This document shows positions 1-7,676 of a DNA stretch of 64,000 bases, piece by piece. The stretch comes from CAYZJV01 sp964473245 (GTDB taxonomy: Bacteria; Spirochaetota; Spirochaetia; Sphaerochaetales; Sphaerochaetaceae). Location: contig CAYYOL010000008.1 of NCBI GenBank assembly GCA_964473245.1, forward strand, positions 1-64,000. The letters run 5' to 3'. The notes below the pieces were generated by a model that saw only the letters and a list, made by a program, of their open reading frames with translations, did not search any database and was not told where the DNA came from. The translations under genes were made by a program, and so were the position numbers. Position 1 is the stretch's first letter. Each line of letters opens with the position of its first letter.

Positions 1-1
1 A

Positions 2-52
2 GATGCTCTCGCTGCCGAGGCGGCACAATTCGTGCGTGATAATCTCCTGTAA
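2..52 (+). CDS. 3' end of an unidentified gene (partial)
   Basis: The window opens inside an open frame whose last 16 codons (ending AAQFVRDNLL) stop at TAA, positions 50-52. The alanine-rich helical tail reads as a real C-terminus. The next gene starts 74 bases later on the same strand, so they could share an operon. The family cannot be recognised from so few residues. Confidence 0.4.
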   Translation, partial: DALAAEAAQFVRDNLL

Positions 53-126
53 CAAGGAAAGCTTGTTTGACGATTGCCCAAAGATACCGTATCATGCAAG
101 AATCATTCGCTAAAAAGGAGTGAATC

Positions 127-1095
127 ATGCGTACGATCCGTTGGGGAATCATAGGGTGCGGACAAGTGACCGAGATGAAAAGTGGTCCGGCGTTCCAGAA
201 GGTTCCCGGATCCACGCTCACGGCCGTAATGCGCAGAGATGCAGAGAAAGCGGCAGATTATGCGAGACGTCACAATGTACCTCGGTGGTACGACAATGCA
301 ACAGCACTGATCGAGGATCCCGAGGTCGATGCCGTCTATATTGCCACGCCACCCCATGTTCATATGCACTATACCCTCGAAGCAGCCAAAGCGGGGAAAC
401 CTGTCTATTGCGAAAAGCCTCTGGGGTTCCACTATGAGCAGAGCCGTACCATGGTCGAGTACTGCAAGGAGCGGCAAGTTCCACTCTACGTTGCTTATTA
501 TCGGCGAGCTCTACCAAAATTCACGCTAGTGAAAAAACTCCTCTCCGATGGCACGATAGGAACGGTCCGGTCCGTTTCAGTTGTCGCCTCACAATCTCTC
601 AAGCCCGGATACATATATGGATCGGATTGGAAAGTGGATCCCAAGATTGCTGGGGGCGGATTGTTTCACGACGTTGCATGTCATACGCTCGATCTATTGG
701 ACTGGCTCTTTGGACCGATAGTGGAGGCTCGAGGTTTTGCGGGAAGGCAAGAGCGTTACTATGAGGCCGATGATATTGTAAGTGGTAGTTGGGTCTTCGA
801 TTCGGGCGTCCATGGCTCAGGTATCTGGACTTTCCAGGGGTGGGGCGACTACGATTCGGTAGAGATAATAGGATCGCTCGGAACACTTTCATTCAGCGTT
901 ATGGACCTGTTTGCACCACTTACGGTGCGCACCGAGGGAGAGGAGCGAACCATAGGCGTTCCCGATCCTCCAGAACATGTGGCTCAGCCACTGATAGCGG
1001 AAGTCGTGCAGGCATTGCTCGGAAATGGAGTCTGTTCGAGTACTGGAGAGAGTGGTGTGCGAACCGACTGGGTAATGTCACGATTAGCGATTTAG
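127..1095 (+). CDS. Gfo/Idh/MocA family NAD(P)-dependent oxidoreductase
   Basis: This is a 322-residue cytosolic sugar or polyol dehydrogenase-like protein. The N-terminal Rossmann fold has the dinucleotide motif GIIGCGQV at residues 7-14. The family's EKP motif (CEKPLG, residues 95-100, catalytic lysine 97) is intact, and the C-terminal domain carries the GGG...D...H signature around residues 176-186 that shapes the substrate pocket. Length is usual for the family. The start is supported by AAAAAGGAG seven bases upstream of the ATG. The cupin gene follows after 19 bases, so the two are probably co-transcribed and may act on the same carbohydrate. The substrate cannot be told from the sequence; members oxidise glucose, inositol, aldose-aldose sugars and others. 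Confidence 0.9.
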   Translation: MRTIRWGIIGCGQVTEMKSGPAFQKVPGSTLTAVMRRDAEKAADYARRHNVPRWYDNATALIEDPEVDAVYIATPPHVHMHYTLEAAKAGKPVYCEKPLGFHYEQSRTMVEYCKERQVPLYVAYYRRALPKFTLVKKLLSDGTIGTVRSVSVVASQSLKPGYIYGSDWKVDPKIAGGGLFHDVACHTLDLLDWLFGPIVEARGFAGRQERYYEADDIVSGSWVFDSGVHGSGIWTFQGWGDYDSVEIIGSLGTLSFSVMDLFAPLTVRTEGEERTIGVPDPPEHVAQPLIAEVVQALLGNGVCSSTGESGVRTDWVMSRLAI

Positions 1096-1114
1096 GAGTC
1101 TACGAGGAGGACGT

Positions 1115-1462
1115 ATGTTTGTATCACACCGAGATGAGATTGAGAAAAAGAGACTGAGTCACCCCGAAATGAAGGGAGTCGAGAAACAGATATTGATCGG
1201 ACCGGATGAAGGATGGCAAGATCATGTCATGCGACTGTTTACCCTTGATAGTGGGGGGTATGCCCCACGACATGCGCATCGGTGGCCTCATATCATGTAT
1301 GCACTCGAGGGGAAGGGGAATCTGTTCATGGACGGTAAAGACTATCCGCTGACTCCCGGTTCAGTTGCATATGTTCCTGCAGATATTGATCACCAGGTCT
1401 CGAACGCAGGTGAGGCATCATTTGTCTTCATGTGTATCGTGCCGAAGATCGGAGAAGCCTGA
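1115..1462 (+). CDS. Small single-domain cupin protein
   Basis: This 115-residue protein is one cupin barrel. Candidate metal ligands are His53, His55, His59 and Glu65 in the first cupin motif (G...HAHRWPH...E) and His93 in the second (PADIDHQV). The middle has the usual G-D-x-x-x-x-P-G turn (DYPLTPGSVAYVP). The ATG is preceded by GAGGAGG with good spacing. It sits between the Gfo/Idh gene and the hemerythrin-like gene with almost no gaps, so it is likely the second gene of an operon. Such small cupins are often sugar isomerases, dioxygenases or ligand sensors; this one cannot be assigned further. Confidence 0.85.
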   Translation: MFVSHRDEIEKKRLSHPEMKGVEKQILIGPDEGWQDHVMRLFTLDSGGYAPRHAHRWPHIMYALEGKGNLFMDGKDYPLTPGSVAYVPADIDHQVSNAGEASFVFMCIVPKIGEA

Positions 1463-1463
1463 T

Positions 1464-2639
1464 ATGGAGATAGCTAGCAGTGTCCGTTCACCTCGTTATA
1501 GCACGCTCTTCCCGTACTGCCTTGGTTTGACCGACCCCGCATCGAACAGGCAGAATCTGGAGTCGGCTCGTCCTCTGTTCGATACGGTGACCCCAGAGGA
1601 GACTATGGTGCTGGTAGACAGCATCATGCAGGCTGTAGATGATATCGAGCTGGTCAAAGTGATCGTCACTAGGATGCTTCACTCATTCACGAAGTCGCTC
1701 ACGGCAGAACCACGTCCATTCGAACGAGGTTTGCCATTCATCGATCGGCTTGTAGCTCGCAACGACCAGATCCAGGCAACACTCGAGTCGTTAAAACCCT
1801 CCATTTCTCGGTTCAACAAGGGTACATTCGAGCAGCCGGATAGAGAGCGAGTACTTGAGTTGCTGAAAGAACTCGATATACTTACCGATCAGTATGCCAT
1901 GAAGGAGAATATCCTTTTTCCGGTAGTAGAACGGTTCATAGATGAGAGTAGATGCGTACAGCTCATGTGGGCGATTCACGATGATATCCGCTCGAATTTG
2001 AAGCAGCTGCATAGTGCGCTGAATGACCCTTCGACTGCTCTGAAGGATTTGAATCGACTGTTCGGTCAACTGTTCTTCGATATGAAATCCATGATCTTCA
2101 GAGAGGAACAGGTCCTTCTACCCACAGTGATTCCACGGATTCCACGGAATGAGCTTGTAACCCTCTCTGAAGAACAGCACGAGACGGGACAGGTCGATGC
2201 CTCATCTGCGAAGGCTGCTGCCGATCAGATCGATCTGATAACCGGAAATCCGAGTGCAAAACAGCTCGTTCAGATATTCAACAATCTTCCAGTGGACATC
2301 ACCTTGGTCGATTCAGAGGATAGAGTAGTCTATTTCAATACACCTGAACACCGAATATTCCCTCGAACCAAAGCAGTGATCGGTCGCACCGTACAGAATT
2401 GTCACCCGCCGAAAAGCATGCATGTGGTGCAGCGAATTCTCGATTCATTCCGTGCGAAAGAGCGTGACTCAGCGGATTTTAGAATCTCTGTCGGCGGTAG
2501 GTATGTGTGCATCTCTTATCATGCACTGTACGATGCCGATGGAACCTATGCGGGAACACTTGAGGTCTCACAGGATATCACCGATCTGCGTGAACTCGAG
2601 GGAGAGAAGCGACTGCTTGACTGGGAGCATGGCGAGTGA
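1464..2639 (+). CDS. Hemerythrin-like domain plus PAS sensor protein with eroded metal ligands
   Basis: A 391-residue soluble protein. The start is taken at ATG 1464, which has GGAG about nine bases upstream and lies one base after the cupin stop; the frame is open further upstream but overlaps the cupin gene. Residues about 40-240 match the HHE/hemerythrin-like part of DUF438 proteins (KEN-LFP-V-E, MWxIHDDIR, EEQVLLP). Residues about 270-385 form a PAS domain with the NCHPP motif typical of this family. Compared with the related protein at 45081-46322, two expected metal-ligand histidines are replaced (Leu90 in the first helix, Gln143 in the QYxxKEN motif) while His172 is kept. Iron binding may therefore be altered or lost. 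A redox or oxygen-sensing role is inferred from the family only. Confidence 0.75.
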   Translation: MEIASSVRSPRYSTLFPYCLGLTDPASNRQNLESARPLFDTVTPEETMVLVDSIMQAVDDIELVKVIVTRMLHSFTKSLTAEPRPFERGLPFIDRLVARNDQIQATLESLKPSISRFNKGTFEQPDRERVLELLKELDILTDQYAMKENILFPVVERFIDESRCVQLMWAIHDDIRSNLKQLHSALNDPSTALKDLNRLFGQLFFDMKSMIFREEQVLLPTVIPRIPRNELVTLSEEQHETGQVDASSAKAAADQIDLITGNPSAKQLVQIFNNLPVDITLVDSEDRVVYFNTPEHRIFPRTKAVIGRTVQNCHPPKSMHVVQRILDSFRAKERDSADFRISVGGRYVCISYHALYDADGTYAGTLEVSQDITDLRELEGEKRLLDWEHGE

Positions 2640-2646
2640 CGGTGAG

Positions 2647-3807
2647 TCACTCTGATGCTATCTCTTCTGAACGTTTTTTCGGAAAGAGTTGTTCGATCTC
2701 CTCACGAATGGTTTCTCTGAACGATTTTCTACTCTCCTTGAACAGGAGGTCCATCGTTTTCTTCAGCTGAAGGCGGGTCTCCTTGCTCATATGCGTGTAG
2801 GCTTTGAGAATGGCATACGCGGATTGTAGCTTGTCGCTGGTAAGATCCTCGAGCGTCTCGGCGCCTGTTGCATCGACTAGTTCACAGAAACCTTTCACAA
2901 ACTCCTCACGCTCCTTGATAGAGACCTTGTTTAACCAGGTGCGGATTGCCTGTTTCAATGCAAGGACACCCTTTCCCAGTTCTTCAGCCTCACTGAAGTG
3001 AGGTCCCTCAATTTCCCATGAAAACGGGTCGTGCTGGAGTATGCTCACCTGACTGCTTTCAACAGCAGTGTAGTCTCCTCCATGTTCAAGCAGTATTCCC
3101 ACAATGGAGGATTGGGGAATGAAGGTGGAGATCTTTTTCACCATACTCTGGTAAGGAGAGCTTTCCACTACCTTGCTCTGGAATCCTGGGCCATCATTGT
3201 TGTAGACGGCCTTGATCCGTTTCCGATTTTTAGCCGAGGCTTTCACTGCAGCATAGACGGCAAGGTTGCCTCCCTTCGAGTGGCCTCCTAGAATGAAATT
3301 TCCGGAGAGTTCACCACAGATCCGTTCGAAGTAATCGGCTGCAGCATGCTGAGCTGCAATTTCTTCCATGAAACTCATCTGCAGGTCCTCTTTCCACCCC
3401 ACGAGATTGGTGTCTGTGCCACGAAAAGCCACGAAATGGAGATTCTTCTTCACTGTGAACACCATGGCTGCAAATTGGATGGATTCTTCTGCGTTGAGTT
3501 TTGTTTCGTATAGCTGCAATGGAATGGAGCCGAATCGTTCTGTCTGTGCGACCTGCTCGAGCAAGTGGTGGATTTCAGCGAAAAATCCGAGCGACTCGAT
3601 CTTCTCTTTCTGTTTCTCCATGCATGCTGCGTAGGGTTCGGCAAGTTCGGAGAGTGTCAGGGGAAAAGGTCCTGTTGTATCCGGAACTATCAGCTCGTAC
3701 TCTGCATAGGTAAGGGTGGAGAATATGAGGCTATCGACCTCGTTCACCGGAGCGTGGCTGAATGTCAAATCTCCACGCCAAGTCAGATAATCATACATTG
3801 TGGCCAT
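2647..3807 (-). CDS. Mbeg1-like (DUF2974) lipase-fold protein
   Basis: A 386-residue alpha/beta-hydrolase-like protein. The N-terminus (ATMYDYLTWRGDLTFS) matches the family that begins 'yDYL.WRGDLsf'. The nucleophile elbow GHSKGG is at residues about 175-180 (Ser177), preceded by VAFRGTD, both typical of class 3 lipases. The C-terminal third is charged and helical. The start is set at ATG 3807, five bases after GAGAGGAG; an in-frame GTG two codons earlier is less likely. It is convergent with the hemerythrin-like gene, the stops being about 8 bases apart. No signal peptide is visible. The substrate is unknown; esterase or lipase activity is inferred from the fold. Confidence 0.8.
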   Translation of the reverse strand: MATMYDYLTWRGDLTFSHAPVNEVDSLIFSTLTYAEYELIVPDTTGPFPLTLSELAEPYAACMEKQKEKIESLGFFAEIHHLLEQVAQTERFGSIPLQLYETKLNAEESIQFAAMVFTVKKNLHFVAFRGTDTNLVGWKEDLQMSFMEEIAAQHAAADYFERICGELSGNFILGGHSKGGNLAVYAAVKASAKNRKRIKAVYNNDGPGFQSKVVESSPYQSMVKKISTFIPQSSIVGILLEHGGDYTAVESSQVSILQHDPFSWEIEGPHFSEAEELGKGVLALKQAIRTWLNKVSIKEREEFVKGFCELVDATGAETLEDLTSDKLQSAYAILKAYTHMSKETRLQLKKTMDLLFKESRKSFRETIREEIEQLFPKKRSEEIASE

Positions 3808-3900
3808 GATCACTCCTCTCTGTTACAGGAAGACTATAGCCGATTCGAAAGGGGAAATCCAGCTCCATTTCGGTAATGCCGACACCAGTCTTCCGTGCCA

Positions 3901-3993
3901 TTAGGGATGGTCTTTATAGCTGGTGTGCAGTCCCTGTTCATCGTCGTTGATGAAGACACTGGCGGTGATGTTCATAGCGTTCACTAAGGAGAA
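3901..3993 (-). pseudogene. Fragment of a second yjbQ (UPF0047) gene
   Basis: On the minus strand this stretch translates as LVNAMNITASVFINDDE followed by QGLHTSYKDHP and a stop. It is nearly identical, in protein and DNA, to the centre of the intact yjbQ at 7143-7559 (LVNAMNITASVFINDDE, then RGLHNDYEKW). An in-frame TAG at 3994-3996 closes the fragment on its 5' side, and neither the start region nor the C-terminal third is present. It lies 14 bases from the end of the broken relE. It is a relic of a duplicated or replaced copy, not a gene. Confidence 0.85.
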
Positions 3994-4007
3994 CTAGTTA
4001 CACTGCA

Positions 4008-4301
4008 TTATTTATCATGGAAGGAGTTTTTTAATTTGATCCTATACACAACATCTCTTTGCCGAATGGCGAGCAACAGAATAACAAATTCAGAGTCATA
4101 GATTCGGGAGTTGATTCTGTAGTTGCCAATCCTGTACCTCCAGTAGCCCGATAGGTTTTCAGTCAAAAGGTTTGCCAAAGACACGGGGCTCATCGCATCC
4201 CTCGAGTTGCTTAAGGTATTTCAGAATCTTGGTCTTTACGGAGTTGTCTAAATCCGAGAGCTCTTTTCTGCTCGTGTCTCAAACTCTATCTGCCAACCCA
4301 T
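4008..4301 (-). pseudogene. relE: RelE/ParE-type toxin gene broken by two compensating frameshifts
   Basis: The toxin would start at ATG 4301, inside the antitoxin gene, and read MGWQIEFETRAEK. The frame then breaks at a short A-run (forward T-run 4264-4267). RelE-like sequence resumes in the next frame (ELSDLDNSVKTKILKYLKQ, then LEGCDEPRVFGKP) and breaks again near forward 4165-4168. The original frame then gives LTENLSGYWRYRIGNYR to IRQRDVVYR and the stop. One base missing in the A-run and one extra in the T-run explain both breaks, and the total length stays a multiple of three (about 97 codons). As given it cannot make an intact ribosome-dependent RNase. Decay or homopolymer sequencing error are both possible. 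Confidence 0.8.
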
Positions 4302-4518
4302 TTGCCTCTATGACCTCATCAAGTGTGTGCGTCCTGCTGCGTCCGGCTCTGAGATCTTCTTCGCGTTTCTGGGCCAAGTATACCAATTCCAAGTCACTTA
4401 TTTTTTCTAGGAGGGCTTCCTGAATATAATAGGTTTTTGTTCTTCCGGTTTGTTTCGCCAAATTATCGAGACGATCGACCAATTCTTTTGGTAATCGCAC
4501 GGAAACAGATTCACTCAT
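4279..4518 (-). CDS. relB: RelB-like ribbon-helix-helix antitoxin
   Basis: A 79-residue protein. Residues 1-45 (SESVSVRLPKELVDRLDNL, then AKQTGRTKTYYIQEAL) are a ribbon-helix-helix DNA-binding domain of the RelB/DUF6290 type; the charged C-terminal tail (residues 55-79) would wrap the toxin. AGGAGG stands seven bases before the ATG. The gene overlaps the start of the frameshifted relE by 23 bases, the normal antitoxin-toxin coupling. Such antitoxins normally repress their own promoter together with the toxin. Here the antitoxin is intact while its toxin is broken. Confidence 0.85.
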   Translation of the reverse strand: MSESVSVRLPKELVDRLDNLAKQTGRTKTYYIQEALLEKISDLELVYLAQKREEDLRAGRSRTHTLDEVIEANGLADRV

Positions 4519-4875
4519 AGCATATCCTCCTACTCCTATTATCCTTAGCTTCCGCGATTTTTAACACTCAAACCCGAAACAGGGTGTTTCGGTACATCAC
4601 AGGTTGACCAACCTCAGTACTTAATAATTATAGGTAATGTAACAGAGGACAAGTACCACTCTTTACCTTTTTACTACTGTTCATACCGAAGCCCTGGTCA
4701 ATACAGTGTTCTAAAAATCTTGCTCAGTCTGCGTTTGATAAGGGGGCAGTAGTATTCCAATACTATACTTTTTAGATGAAAATACCTGAATTATAAGTGT
4801 TTTAGCTGATGAGAGACTTGAGACTACCGTTTTAAATTCTCCTATAAGCTAAGTGATGCAGAAGGGGAGGTTACT
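4519..4875. other. Intergenic region without a gene; two small palindromes
   Basis: No coding sequence was found in this AT-rich gap. It holds a hairpin with 8-base arms CCGAAACA/TGTTTCGG at 4574-4592, which could be an operator or a short terminator upstream of relB. It also holds the palindrome TAGTATTCCAATACTA at 4750-4765, whose two-base centre fits a protein-binding site better than an RNA hairpin. No convincing promoter pair was identified for relB. Confidence 0.4.
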
Positions 4876-6273
4876 TCAGATATCAAGGAACAAATCGTCT
4901 AATCCTACGAGGATCACTCCATCAAGAGCTGCTTGGATAATCACAGCTTTGGTGAATCCTGACTTGCTGAAGATATAGTAGAAGCACCTATCAACAGTGG
5001 GGTGAACCTCAGTAGCAACCATGAAGTGGTTATACTCGTCCATACCAAATTCCTTGTTACGGAACTTGCATTCACAGAAAATAGCACTTCGATGCTGTTT
5101 ATCGAAAGCTAGAATGTCGATATCGCTCTCTTTTCGAGTTCTCTTGTCAGTTCCCCACCAACGACCCATGGTGTATGGCACGAAAGGAAGTTTTCCAAGC
5201 TTGGCAAGCCGAATGAGGTATTGAGTGCAAATATCTTCAAATACTTCTCCCATATAACTCGGTAGTTGTTCATAGATCTCTAGAGCAGACTGCTTTTCTC
5301 CAAGCAATTCATAATAGCTTCTATTTGCAAAGATGAAGTGATACCAGAATAGGAAGAAATTGTCTTTGATTTGGTATATACTCTTTTTACTGGATTCTTT
5401 CTGTCCTGCAGGGGTTACTTTATCTACCAGCTTCATGTTTTTCAGCGTCTTAATATACTTGGAACATTTAGTTTGCTCTTCATGGATTTTTTGTGCGATA
5501 TCATTAAGGCGACTGGAGCCCGTTGCGATGGCCTCGAAGATGCTGTTGTAGATTGCAGGTTCACGAAGTTCCATCTTCAAGAGATTCTGTGTTTCGTTGG
5601 CAAGAAAAGCTCCCATGCTAAGGATGTTTCGCTCAATATTTTGAGCGATAGTAGCAGTATCACTGAAAGCTTCAAGATAGGATGGTATCCCACCGAGTAT
5701 CCCATAACATACCAGTTTCTCTTCATTAGTATAGTTGGGAAAGAATGCAGCGCTCTGTAGATAGTCAAAGCCCAGCAACTCCAAGGTGTTGGTACTTCGC
5801 CCATAGAGCGGGCTCTTTGCACCCATAACCTCAGATTCCATGAAACTCACACTCGAGCCACATAGAATAAGAAAGAGGTTCTTATCTTTGAAATAATGAT
5901 CGATTGCATGCTGTAAGATGGATGTAATCGTTGGATTCTCTTCTGCTATGAATGGGAACTCGTCAATGATCAAGACGACTTTCTTGTCCGAAATCTGGCT
6001 AGATAGGTACCGGAAAGCCGCATCCCAATCTGCGAACGAACCAAAGGATGATCCGGTGAAATGCGTTTGCAGAGTCTTAGAGAAATCAGAGAGGTTCAAG
6101 CTGTCGTTCTTAGCCTGTGCTGAATAGAAGATTACCTGATGGTTCTTGGCAAACTCCTTTAGAAGAGAGGTTTTTCCTACACGACTTCTCCCATAGAGGA
6201 CAAGGAAGGAGAACTTAGGAGAAGCATAGATTGACTCTAGTAGGTCTAATTCTTTGTCTCTTCCTATGAACAC
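4876..6273 (-). CDS. AAA-type ATPase with C-terminal DUF234 nuclease-like domain
   Basis: A 465-residue protein of the archaeal-ATPase/DUF234 group common in bacteria and archaea. The Walker A motif is GRSRVGKTS (residues 28-36) and Walker B is VVLIIDEFPF (about 99-108). The C-terminal third is DUF234; the sequence ESDIDILAFD followed about ten residues later by ECKF resembles a PD-(D/E)xK nuclease core. A GTG start at 6273 is supported by AGGAGG five bases upstream and by a good promoter (6311-6338). Biological role is unknown for the family; these genes are often lone, mobile and in variable regions, which fits the decayed neighbours. Base composition looks slightly more AT-rich than the surrounding metabolic genes. 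Confidence 0.8.
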   Translation of the reverse strand: MFIGRDKELDLLESIYASPKFSFLVLYGRSRVGKTSLLKEFAKNHQVIFYSAQAKNDSLNLSDFSKTLQTHFTGSSFGSFADWDAAFRYLSSQISDKKVVLIIDEFPFIAEENPTITSILQHAIDHYFKDKNLFLILCGSSVSFMESEVMGAKSPLYGRSTNTLELLGFDYLQSAAFFPNYTNEEKLVCYGILGGIPSYLEAFSDTATIAQNIERNILSMGAFLANETQNLLKMELREPAIYNSIFEAIATGSSRLNDIAQKIHEEQTKCSKYIKTLKNMKLVDKVTPAGQKESSKKSIYQIKDNFFLFWYHFIFANRSYYELLGEKQSALEIYEQLPSYMGEVFEDICTQYLIRLAKLGKLPFVPYTMGRWWGTDKRTRKESDIDILAFDKQHRSAIFCECKFRNKEFGMDEYNHFMVATEVHPTVDRCFYYIFSKSGFTKAVIIQAALDGVILVGLDDLFLDI

Positions 6274-6283
6274 GGTAGCCTCC

Positions 6284-6338
6284 TAATAATCAAACAATAT
6301 ACTTATGATTATTATACTCGTGATTCCCTAAATGTCAA
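6284..6338 (-). promoter_or_regulatory. Promoter and inverted repeat of the ATPase gene
   Basis: On the minus strand TTGACA (6333-6338) is followed after 16 bases by TATAAT (6311-6316). A 9-base inverted repeat (TGATTATTA 6306-6314, TAATAATCA 6284-6292, 13 bases apart) runs from the -10 box to the AGGAGG ribosome-binding site. It could be an operator for autoregulation or an RNA hairpin controlling translation. Confidence 0.65.
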
Positions 6339-6590
6339 GGATTGTGTATGTGCCAGCTTTTCTTTCACTTGTACTGAACGATGAATATATGAAGAACTAT
6401 TCATAAAAATTGCTCCTGCTACTTAACATATTTCATGATATTCGCTAGTAACATCTACGTCAATCAATGGATGTAACATAGTAGGTTGTATCGATTGATC
6501 ATTGAACAGGAAGCTGTTATGCAAATACATGCTACAGATACGAGGTGGAAAATCTTTTCATGAGGGTTCAAGCCTGTACATACATAAAAA
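6339..6590. other. Intergenic region without a gene
   Basis: AT-rich sequence between the promoter of the ATPase and the end of the broken acetyltransferase. No open frame with a family signature, no RNA gene and no repeat was recognised on either strand. Confidence 0.4.
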
Positions 6591-7006
6591 CTATTCCAAG
6601 CTTTTTTCCAGATAGTATCTGCTGCTCGTCTTGGGATAGTTGTTTTGTGTGTACTTCACGGTGTATCCATGCTTTTCATAGAATGGTTTCGCCTGAAAGC
6701 TCATGGTATTTACAACCGAAGTCTTGCATCCGTTATCTTTAGCAAAGGCTTCGGTTTTTCTCAATAATTCACTGCCGATACCACGAAATCGGAATTCTTG
6801 ATCGACCCAGAAAAATTCGATTTCAAGCCATTGCCCGAATAACGAGAATATGATGCCCCTTGCTAGGCACTCGTTCTCGCATGCTGTTAATGAATACTGG
6901 ACTTTCGTCTTTTCTTCCCAAAATTCCTTATTGTATGCACGTAATCGATCGCGTATCTCATTAACAGCTACAACACATCAGGATTTTCGATAATCTTGAA
7001 TTCCAT
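6591..7006 (-). pseudogene. Frameshifted GNAT-family N-acetyltransferase
   Basis: Reading from ATG 7006 gives MEFKIIENPDVL and then TAG. In the next frame, from about 6970, a complete acetyltransferase continues: VNEIRDRLRAYNKEFWEEK, then an acyl-CoA-binding segment with RFRGIGSELLRK (the Q/R-x-x-G-x-G/A motif) and a C-terminal FYEKHGY, ending at TAG 6591-6593. The second frame has no start codon before its upstream stop. A net one-base deletion near 6970-6976 therefore splits one gene of about 138 codons. The substrate of the ancestral enzyme is unknown. A sequencing error would give the same picture. Confidence 0.8.
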
Positions 7007-7142
7007 GTAAAATCCCCAAAAATATCCCTATCCGTTCGCAGAAAGTACCGGTAATGATGATATCATGAATGGCCGGTAATTTCAAAATCAATGAAGCTAT
7101 GTTCTTTCTAATCGGCTTTCAATGTGTCAGAATTACAACCTT

Positions 7143-7559
7143 TCATTCCCCGATGATCTTGATCAACACCCGTTTGTCCCGTTTTCCATCGAACTCAAAG
7201 TAGAAGATCTGTTCCCACGTGCCGAAATCCAAGGCTCCATCGGTGATGGCGACCACGGTCTCACGACCCATGATGGTTCTTTTTAGGTGGGCATCGGCAT
7301 TATCTTCGTAACCGTTGTGCTGGTATTGGGAGTAGGGCTTCTCGGGAGCGAGCTTTTCCAACCACTTTTCGTAGTCGTTGTGCAGACCGCGCTCATCGTC
7401 GTTGATGAAGACACTGGCGGTGATGTTCATGGCGTTCACCAGAACAAGACCTTCGGTTACCGCACTCTCAGTGATTGCTTGTTGCACCTGTTGCGTGATA
7501 TTCACCAACCCTCTTCTGGAAGGAATTTTGAAGTGCAACTCTTTTCTATATGATTTCAT
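7143..7559 (-). CDS. yjbQ: YjbQ family protein (UPF0047)
   Basis: A 138-residue protein spanning the whole UPF0047 fold. The start is ATG 7559, preceded by AGGAGG; the frame is open further upstream without a good start. Signature segments are EGLVLVNAMNITASVFINDDE near residues 35-60 and MGRETVVAITDGALDFGTWE near 100-120, followed by the C-terminal KRDKRVLIKIIGE. E. coli YjbQ has been reported to have weak thiamine-phosphate synthase activity; the true role is not settled. A DNA fragment nearly identical to its centre lies at 3901-3993. It is divergent from the EAL gene. Confidence 0.9.
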   Translation of the reverse strand: MKSYRKELHFKIPSRRGLVNITQQVQQAITESAVTEGLVLVNAMNITASVFINDDERGLHNDYEKWLEKLAPEKPYSQYQHNGYEDNADAHLKRTIMGRETVVAITDGALDFGTWEQIFYFEFDGKRDKRVLIKIIGE

Positions 7560-7676
7560 CTGACTCCTCCTATAGTGAGTCATCGTATCATGAAGTGGCG
7601 GTTCAGGCAAAGAAGCACTTCGATTCGAGTAATATTCTGTTTGTTATTTGTTGGTTGGTAAAGTAGTATATAACTG

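Noticed and set aside
4750..4765. TAGTATTCCAATACTA considered as a terminator of the ATPase gene
   Set aside because: AT-rich arms with a two-base centre cannot form a stable terminator hairpin, though AAAAG/TTTT lies next to it; kept only as a possible binding site.
6545..6742. A 65-codon cysteine-rich open frame on the plus strand
   Set aside because: It is antisense to the C-terminal part of the frameshifted acetyltransferase and has no other support.
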